Position numbers and translations under genes: made by a program. A DNA stretch of 64,000 bases from positions 1-64,000 of the forward strand of contig JADJYJ010000028.1 in the NCBI GenBank assembly GCA_016719785.1, given 5' to 3'. Source of the DNA: Candidatus Amarolinea dominans (GTDB taxonomy: Bacteria; Chloroflexota; Anaerolineae; SSC4; Amarolineaceae). Positions 61,751 through 64,000 of the stretch are shown here, piece by piece; position 1 is the stretch's first letter; every line of letters begins with the position of its first letter. A model generated the notes under the pieces. That model was not told the DNA's origin, did not search any database, and worked only from the letters and a program-made list of their open reading frames with translations.

Positions 61751-64000
61751 ATGACTAAGAATCAGCATCGAACAACATGGTTCACGTGGTTTCTAATCGT
61801 AGCCATGTTCGTCGTCACACTGGCGCCCATGTCGGCCCTGGCCACAGCGCCCGCAGAAAAGGACGGCGCTGCCGCGGCAGCACCTTCCATCCCCTGGCAG
61901 AAATACATCCGTTCGCAACCCAACCCCATGCCACCGGCCGATGACTTCGTCATCGAGCAAATGCTGCGCGCCGACGGCAAGCTGACGTTGAATTCAACGG
62001 CGGCTGAGGCCAAAGCCGCGGTGGAAGCCATCAAGGCAAACCTCAATCGCCAGAAGGGCCTGAGCGGTCCCAACCCGATCGCCTATGCCAAGCGCCTGGC
62101 AGCCTGGAACCAGGCCGAGAAGCTGGGCAAAAGCCCGATGGCCGCCGGCCTGGGCGAAATTGGCGAAGCCAAGCTCCTGATGGCGATCGTCGAATTCGCC
62201 GGGTCCCAGACCTTCGATAACTACCAGACAGTTGACGGCGAGTGCGTGCTGGACGGTACGACGACCACAATCGCCGGCCCGCTGCACAATCAGATCCCTG
62301 ACCCGGCTCCCACCGGCGACAATAACACCCTCTGGGTGCCAGATTTCACCACCGACTACTACCAGAACCTGTTCTTCGGCGAAGGGCCGACGGCCGGTGT
62401 GGGTGTGGTGCGTCCTGACCTGAACGGCGGCGCGGGTGTAGATCTGACCGGGCATACGGCCACCAACTGGTACCTCAAGCAGTCTGAGGGCCTCTATCAT
62501 CTGACCGGTGATTTCTATGGTTGGGTGCAGCTCCCGGTCTCTGAAGGCGAATACGGTGCAGACGAGCCTTGCACCAGCGGCTCCAACATGAACCGCAACG
62601 GTCCTGTCTTCCGCGTGGCGGCTGACACGGCCGATGCCATCAACGCGGCGTACCCCGGTTTCGACTGGAGCGAGTGGGACACCGATGATGACGGCATCGT
62701 GGATCATTACATGATCGCCCATGCCGGCGTTGGCAACGAAGCCGGCGGCGGCGCCGAGGGTGAGTTCTCGATCTGGGCACATAGCTGGGATGTCTACGAG
62801 GATACTTACGGCGATGGCTCGACCTTCGGCCATCTCGTTGCAGGCATGGACACCCCTGATGATCGTTCCGACGACATCCGCGTCTTCAACTACACCATCG
62901 TGCCCGAAGATGCCGACATTGGCGTCATCGTACACGAATACGGCCATGACATCGGCCTGCCTGACTACTACGACACCTCCGGCGCGGCCGAAAATTCAAC
63001 GGCGTTCTGGGATGTCATGTCAGCCGGTTCCTGGACGGGTGAACTGGGCGGCGCTGACCCGGTCAGCTTCAACCCCTGGGCGCGCACGTTCTTTGGCTGG
63101 ACCAACCCACTGGTTGTTGACTATGATCTGGCGCAGCCTGTGGATGTGATGTTGGGCCAGGCGGCGGGCACGCCCGCCGGCGCCGAAGACACGGTGCGTG
63201 TCAACCTGCCCCCCACGGTCGTCAACGTCCCCAACAAGGCCGGCGATGGTAAGGGCTGGCACAACGAGCTGGGCGACAACCGTGATCAGACGGCTACGCG
63301 CAGTTGGGATCTGAGCGGAGTCACCGGCAGCCTCGTCTTCTCCTTCGACACCTACCTCGATCTGGAAGCTGACTACGACTACGGCTACTTCCTGGTCTCC
63401 ACCGACAACGGCAGCACCTGGGCCTCGTTGCAGGACATGGACGGCGTCGCGGTGACCGATCCGCCCGGCGGCCTCAATGATCACTACGAAGGCGCCCTGC
63501 GTTTCGATATATCGGCCTATGCCGGCTTGAGCAACGTCATCACGCGCTTCCGCCAGATGTCGGATGGCGGCGTGCAGTGGGAAGGCTGGTGGATTGACAA
63601 TCTGAGCGTGACCAACGACGCGACCGTCATCTACAGTAACGATCTGGAAGACTCCAGCGATTGGACGCTGTCTGGCTTCGAGATTGTGCCGATTGATGTC
63701 AACATCGAGCACTACTACATGCTCGAATGGCGCAACCTGGGCGGCTTCGGCGCAGACTCCGGCCTGGCCTACGGCTATCAAACGCTGACTCACCCTGGCG
63801 GCGGCTGGATCGTGGATCGCGTCACTGCCAACGTGCCCGGCATGGTGGTTTGGTATCGCGACGACACCTACACGAACAACAACGTGCTGGCTGGCGGCCG
63901 CGCAGCGAACTCACCGGCCTATGGCCCCAAGGGCAGCACCCTGGTGGTGGACGCGAACGCCGATCCGCTGCTGTGGAGCGGCGGCTTCTGGAACCCGGCG
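61751..64000 (+). CDS. Immune-inhibitor-A-like M6 secreted metalloprotease (3' end beyond window)
   Basis: The frame is open for 750 codons to the window edge. A signal peptide (WFTWFLIVAMFVVTLAPMSALA) is followed by a propeptide, then the M6 domain with zinc site VHEYGHDIGLPDYYD (His395, Glu396, His399, Asp405) and WDVMSAGSW, then beta-sandwich domains (GSLVFSFDTYLDLEADYDYG, GVQWEGWWIDNLSV). M6 peptidases degrade extracellular proteins. AAGGA lies six bases before ATG 61751. The gene is truncated only by the window. Confidence 0.93.
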   Translation, partial: MTKNQHRTTWFTWFLIVAMFVVTLAPMSALATAPAEKDGAAAAAPSIPWQKYIRSQPNPMPPADDFVIEQMLRADGKLTLNSTAAEAKAAVEAIKANLNRQKGLSGPNPIAYAKRLAAWNQAEKLGKSPMAAGLGEIGEAKLLMAIVEFAGSQTFDNYQTVDGECVLDGTTTTIAGPLHNQIPDPAPTGDNNTLWVPDFTTDYYQNLFFGEGPTAGVGVVRPDLNGGAGVDLTGHTATNWYLKQSEGLYHLTGDFYGWVQLPVSEGEYGADEPCTSGSNMNRNGPVFRVAADTADAINAAYPGFDWSEWDTDDDGIVDHYMIAHAGVGNEAGGGAEGEFSIWAHSWDVYEDTYGDGSTFGHLVAGMDTPDDRSDDIRVFNYTIVPEDADIGVIVHEYGHDIGLPDYYDTSGAAENSTAFWDVMSAGSWTGELGGADPVSFNPWARTFFGWTNPLVVDYDLAQPVDVMLGQAAGTPAGAEDTVRVNLPPTVVNVPNKAGDGKGWHNELGDNRDQTATRSWDLSGVTGSLVFSFDTYLDLEADYDYGYFLVSTDNGSTWASLQDMDGVAVTDPPGGLNDHYEGALRFDISAYAGLSNVITRFRQMSDGGVQWEGWWIDNLSVTNDATVIYSNDLEDSSDWTLSGFEIVPIDVNIEHYYMLEWRNLGGFGADSGLAYGYQTLTHPGGGWIVDRVTANVPGMVVWYRDDTYTNNNVLAGGRAANSPAYGPKGSTLVVDANADPLLWSGGFWNPA

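Noticed and set aside
61431..61754. 107-codon frame upstream of the M6 protease as a gene
   Set aside because: It spans the promoter and leader, has no ribosome site and no protein-like composition.
1..64000. tRNA or rRNA genes
   Set aside because: I looked for T-arm and anticodon-arm patterns and rRNA-like stretches and found none convincing; a tRNAscan/Infernal run would settle it.

Overview
The window is high-GC bacterial chromosome. It most resembles an uncultured Chloroflexota (Anaerolineae-like) genome. That is an inference from gene content: a class II ribonucleotide reductase with NrdR, a membrane-arm-only complex I cluster, many NarL/DegS and OmpR regulators, two SPASM-type radical SAM proteins, a TPR-bearing Ser/Thr kinase, and abundant short intergenic hairpin repeats. 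I see no tRNA, rRNA or CRISPR array.

Layout. 1-7.2 kb: a 66-bp tandem hairpin array, a Ser/Thr kinase with TPR repeats, an 88-bp MITE, a decayed secreted-protein gene and a second hairpin array. 7.2-11 kb: a minus-strand sulfur-trafficking cluster (DoxX-like, SPASM radical SAM, DsrE, RAM-TusA fusion, second radical SAM). 11-14.2 kb: PcrA/UvrD helicase and Maf. 14.2-20.4 kb: NrdR with its own NrdR-box pair, a STAS/GHKL-ATPase gene, a STAS/winged-helix gene, and an intein-containing class II ribonucleotide reductase. 20.4-31.8 kb: housekeeping genes (radical SAM, PgeF, YggS, ProC, YggT, MazG-like, prepilin peptidase, PanE, TsaD, MurE). 31.8-40.2 kb: nuoA-H-J-K-orf-L-M-N, all seven membrane subunits of complex I and no peripheral subunit. 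40.3-44.2 kb: PncC, a two-component system and a hydrolase. 44.2-46.7 kb: MoxR and DUF58 behind a structured leader. 46.7-49.5 kb: aroC and fused aroK-aroB. 49.7-53.5 kb: membrane proteins, then a small decaying defence-like patch (OLD-type ATPase, Toprim DUF3226, restriction-gene relic, orphan HigA). 53.7-57 kb: lipoprotein and two glycosyltransferases. 57-61.1 kb: phosphatase, HPF, ComF, pilin and a NarL-type regulator with a histidine-less sensor kinase. 61.4-64 kb: an M6 metalloprotease running off the right edge.

Several otherwise well-conserved genes carry small lesions (kinase, pcrA twice, nrdJ twice, the 20.5-kb radical SAM gene, the hydrolase, the AAA gene, and an in-frame stop in RAM-TusA). 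Several fall in short homopolymers or dinucleotide runs, so consensus-sequence error is a real alternative to gene decay. The most interesting candidates for new biology are the radical SAM/DsrE/TusA cluster, the STAS/ATPase/winged-helix pair behind nrdR, and the hairpin arrays sitting immediately 3' of two genes.
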